A stretch of DNA of 64,000 bases, taken from contig NZ_CP137573.1 of assembly GCF_033343995.1 (NCBI RefSeq), forward strand, positions 3,753,001-3,817,000, given 5' to 3'. A model generated the notes under the pieces. It did not search any database. It had not been told where the DNA came from and saw only the letters and a list, made by a program, of their open reading frames with translations. How positions within the stretch are numbered: position 1 is the stretch's first letter; every line of letters starts with the position of its first letter. The translations under genes and the position numbers were made by a program. This DNA comes from Streptomyces sp. HUAS YS2. GTDB taxonomy: Bacteria > Actinomycetota > Actinomycetes > Streptomycetales > Streptomycetaceae. Of the stretch, positions 61,650 through 64,000 are shown piece after piece.

Positions 61650-61803
61650 GCGGGCCCGGCAAGGGTGGCCTGAGCGACACAGATCACCGCAGGCACAACT
61701 ACAGTGCGGCGGAATATCTGGGTACCCTCAGCAGGACTGAATTAAGTTACCGCTTAGTACGTTCTGTGGATTCCGCCTCGCAGGCCCGCCCGAGGAGCCC
61801 GTC
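61650..61803. promoter_or_regulatory. Promoter region of the Fe-S oxidoreductase gene
   Basis: A 154-base non-coding region. It contains an AT-rich stretch (about 61738-61765) with the dyad TAAG-TTACCG-CTTA, which may be an operator. No confident promoter boxes were assigned. Confidence 0.4.
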
Positions 61804-64000
61804 ATGCAACTCGCCGCGATCATCGTGTCGATCGCCATCACGGTGGTGGCCGTCGCGCTGTTCGGCCGCGCCACCGTGCAGATCTACCGCTTCGTGCGGC
61901 TCGGTCAGCCGGTGCCCGCCGGTACGCGTACCGGTGACCCCAAGCAGCGCACCATCACGCTGGTCAAGGAGTTCCTCGGCCACACGCGCATGAACCGCTG
62001 GGGCATCGTCGGCTTCGCGCACTGGTTCGTGGCGATCGGCTTCTTCGCGCTGCTGCTCACGATCGTGAACGCCTTCGGCCAGCTCTTCGAGGCCGACTGG
62101 CTGATCCCGATCATCGGCGACTGGCTGCCGTACGAGATCTTCACCGAGTTCCTCGGCCTGATGACGGTCCTCGGCATCGTGACCCTGATCGTCGTCCGCC
62201 AGCTGAGCAAGCCGACCAAGGCGGGCCGCAAGTCCCGCTTCGCGGGCTCCAAGACCGGCCAGGCGTACTTCGTCGAGGCCGTCATCCTGATCGTCGGCGT
62301 CTGCATCATGACGCTCCGCGCCCTCGAGGGCGTCCAGCACCACGTGACCAGCTGGGAGCCGGGCTTCTTCGCCTCGTACCCGCTGATCGCGCTGCTCGAC
62401 GGCCTGGACCTGAGCACGATCCAGTACCTCACCTACGGCTTCGCGGCGCTCAAGATCGTCACGTCCTTCACCTGGATGATCACGGTCTCGCTGAACACGA
62501 ACATGGGTGTGGCCTGGCACCGCTTCCTCGGCTTCCCGAACATCTGGTTCAAGCGCAACGCGGACGGCTCCACCGCCCTCGGCCCGCTGCAGCCGATGAC
62601 GACGGCCGGCAAGGAGATCGACTGGGAGGACCCGGCCGAGGACGCCGTCTTCGGTGTCTCCCAGGTCGAGCAGTTCTCCTGGAAGGGCATCCTCGACTTC
62701 TCCACCTGCACCGAGTGCGGGCGCTGCCAGTCGCAGTGCCCCGCCTGGAACACGGGCAAGCCGCTCTCCCCGAAGCTCCTGATCATGTCGCTCCGCGACC
62801 ACGCCCACGCCAAGGCGCCGTACCTGCTCGCGGGTGGCGGCAAGGACATGGAGGGCAACGAGAAGGCTTCGGCGGAGGCGCTCAAGGACGTCCCGGCGGC
62901 CGCCCTGGCCGAGGCCGAGCGCCCGCTGATCGGCACCGCCGAGGAGAACGGCGTCATCGACCCGGACGTGCTGTGGTCCTGCACCACCTGTGGTGCGTGC
63001 GTGGAACAGTGCCCGGTCGACATCGAGCACATCGACCACATCGTCGACATGCGCCGCTACCAGGTGATGATCGAGTCCGCGTTCCCGTCCGAGGCGGGCA
63101 CGATGCTCAAGAACCTGGAGAAGAAGGGCAACCCCTGGGGCCTGGCGAAGAAGCAGCGCGTCGAGTGGACCAAGGAGGTCGACTTCGAGGTCCCGATCGT
63201 CGGCAAGGACGTCGAGGACCTCACCGAGGTCGACTACCTCTACTGGGTCGGCTGCGCCGGCGCCCTGGAGGACCGGGCCAAGAAGACGACGAAGGCCTTC
63301 GCCGAGCTGCTGCACATCGCGGGCGTCAAGTTCGCGATCATGGGCGGCGAGGAGAAGTGCACGGGTGACTCCCCGCGCCGTCTGGGCAACGAGCCGCTGT
63401 TCCAGCAGCTGGGCGCCGAGAACGTCGCGATGCTGAACATGGCGTTCGGCGAGGACGACGAGGACGAGTCGACGAAGAAGCCGAAGTCGGCGAAGAAGAT
63501 CGTCTCGACCTGCCCGCACTGCTTCAACACCATCGCCAACGAGTACCCGCAGCTCGGCGGCGAGTACGAGGTCATCCACCACACCCAGCTGCTGCAGCAC
63601 CTCATCGACGAGGGCAAGCTGATCCCGGTGACCCCGGTCGACGGCCTCATCACGTACCACGACCCGTGCTACCTGGGACGCCACAACAAGGTCTACACGC
63701 CGCCGCGCGAGATCATGTCCGCCGTCCCCGGCCTGCGCCAGCAGGAGATGCACCGCCACAAGGAGCGCGGCTTCTGCTGCGGCGCCGGTGGTGCCCGGAT
63801 GTGGATGGAGGAGCGGATCGGCAAGCGCATCAACACGGAGCGCGTGGACGAGGCGCTGTCCCTCAACCCGGACATCGTGTCGACGGCCTGCCCGTTCTGC
63901 CTCGTCATGCTGACGGACTCGGTCAACGGCAAGAAGAACGACGGCAAGGCCAAGGAGAGCCTGCAGGTCGTGGACGTCGCGCAGCTGCTGCTCGACTCGG
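61804..64000 (+). CDS. Membrane Fe-S oxidoreductase with CCG domains, 3' truncated by window
   Basis: The first 732 residues of a gene that continues past the right edge. The N-terminal 260 residues hold about five transmembrane helices (haem-b-like membrane domain with GFAHWFVAIGFFALL). Two [4Fe-4S] motifs follow: C302-x2-C-x2-C-x3-C in CTECGRCQSQCP and C393-x2-C-x2-C-x3-C in CTTCGACVEQCP. Two CCG domains (WVGCAG...STCPHCFNTI; HDPCYLGR...GFCCGAGG) resemble heterodisulphide reductase subunit D and GlpC. It probably passes electrons between a soluble dehydrogenase and the quinone pool. GAGGAG precedes the ATG. Confidence 0.88.
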   Translation, partial: MQLAAIIVSIAITVVAVALFGRATVQIYRFVRLGQPVPAGTRTGDPKQRTITLVKEFLGHTRMNRWGIVGFAHWFVAIGFFALLLTIVNAFGQLFEADWLIPIIGDWLPYEIFTEFLGLMTVLGIVTLIVVRQLSKPTKAGRKSRFAGSKTGQAYFVEAVILIVGVCIMTLRALEGVQHHVTSWEPGFFASYPLIALLDGLDLSTIQYLTYGFAALKIVTSFTWMITVSLNTNMGVAWHRFLGFPNIWFKRNADGSTALGPLQPMTTAGKEIDWEDPAEDAVFGVSQVEQFSWKGILDFSTCTECGRCQSQCPAWNTGKPLSPKLLIMSLRDHAHAKAPYLLAGGGKDMEGNEKASAEALKDVPAAALAEAERPLIGTAEENGVIDPDVLWSCTTCGACVEQCPVDIEHIDHIVDMRRYQVMIESAFPSEAGTMLKNLEKKGNPWGLAKKQRVEWTKEVDFEVPIVGKDVEDLTEVDYLYWVGCAGALEDRAKKTTKAFAELLHIAGVKFAIMGGEEKCTGDSPRRLGNEPLFQQLGAENVAMLNMAFGEDDEDESTKKPKSAKKIVSTCPHCFNTIANEYPQLGGEYEVIHHTQLLQHLIDEGKLIPVTPVDGLITYHDPCYLGRHNKVYTPPREIMSAVPGLRQQEMHRHKERGFCCGAGGARMWMEERIGKRINTERVDEALSLNPDIVSTACPFCLVMLTDSVNGKKNDGKAKESLQVVDVAQLLLDS

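Noticed and set aside
61747..63759. A 670-codon open frame antisense to the Fe-S oxidoreductase
   Set aside because: GC-rich DNA gives long antisense frames; the plus strand has two [4Fe-4S] motifs and a good ribosome site, while the antisense protein is low complexity.

Overview
The window is chromosomal DNA from a high-GC actinobacterium, almost certainly a Streptomyces. GC is very high throughout, GTG and TTG starts are frequent, many genes abut as ATGA or TGATG overlaps, and several protein families are typical of streptomycetes (DUF6191, DUF3151, DUF3152, DUF5063, HspR-controlled dnaK operon). From memory, the gene order (lysC/asd, recR/ybaB, purA, kynurenine genes, fba/pyrE, clpB, dnaK-grpE-dnaJ-hspR) matches the core region around SCO3613-SCO3671 of S. 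coelicolor. No tRNA or rRNA gene, IS element, prophage or CRISPR array was seen.

Layout. 1-7.5 kb: a cold-shock gene fragment, a TetR/peroxiredoxin divergent pair with mirrored operators, a DUF6191 protein, a methyltransferase, an S9 peptidase, SURF1, and an ECF sigma factor with a membrane partner. 7.8-13.1 kb: aspartate-pathway genes (lysC plus an Asd homologue without its catalytic Cys), DUF5063, recR, ybaB and a SLATT membrane protein. 13.1-26.3 kb: GntR/class III aminotransferase, DJ-1/MarR with a palindromic operator, an oxidoreductase, a Ser/Thr kinase, purA, a degenerate diacylglycerol-kinase-like protein, and a GbsR-type regulator divergent from an ABC exporter. 26.3-34 kb: a cytochrome P450 behind one of two tandem paralogous two-component systems, then an acyltransferase and a secreted hydrolase. 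34-42 kb: kynurenine catabolism (kynA, kynU, formamidase-like hydrolase), DUF3152, DUF3151, an MFS exporter, fba, and a parS site inside a terminator-like hairpin, then pyrE. 42-50 kb: aldose epimerase with a palindromic insertion, CoxG-like SRPBCC protein, membrane spermidine-synthase-like protein, DUF2617, two tiny Cys-rich membrane proteins, a DapC-like aminotransferase, and a membrane glycosyltransferase with a probable CTG start. 51-61 kb: the HspR heat-shock regulon (clpB; dnaK-grpE-dnaJ-hspR) with three HAIR operators. Between clpB and hspR lies a small locus: a secreted peptide with six DPGW repeats, a Rieske-like protein without cluster ligands, a LuxR-type regulator and a small conserved protein. 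61-64 kb: a minimal phosphoglycosyl-transferase homologue lacking the catalytic Asp-Glu pair, behind a coupled 12-codon reading frame, and the start of a large membrane Fe-S oxidoreductase.

Best candidates for something undescribed are the DPGW-repeat peptide locus (54.4-56.6 kb), the paired Gly/Cys- and Ser/Cys-rich membrane microproteins (46.8-47.3 kb), and several retained enzyme folds that have lost catalytic residues (Asd, diacylglycerol kinase, phosphoglycosyl transferase, Rieske). All functions are inferred from sequence reading; no database search was run.
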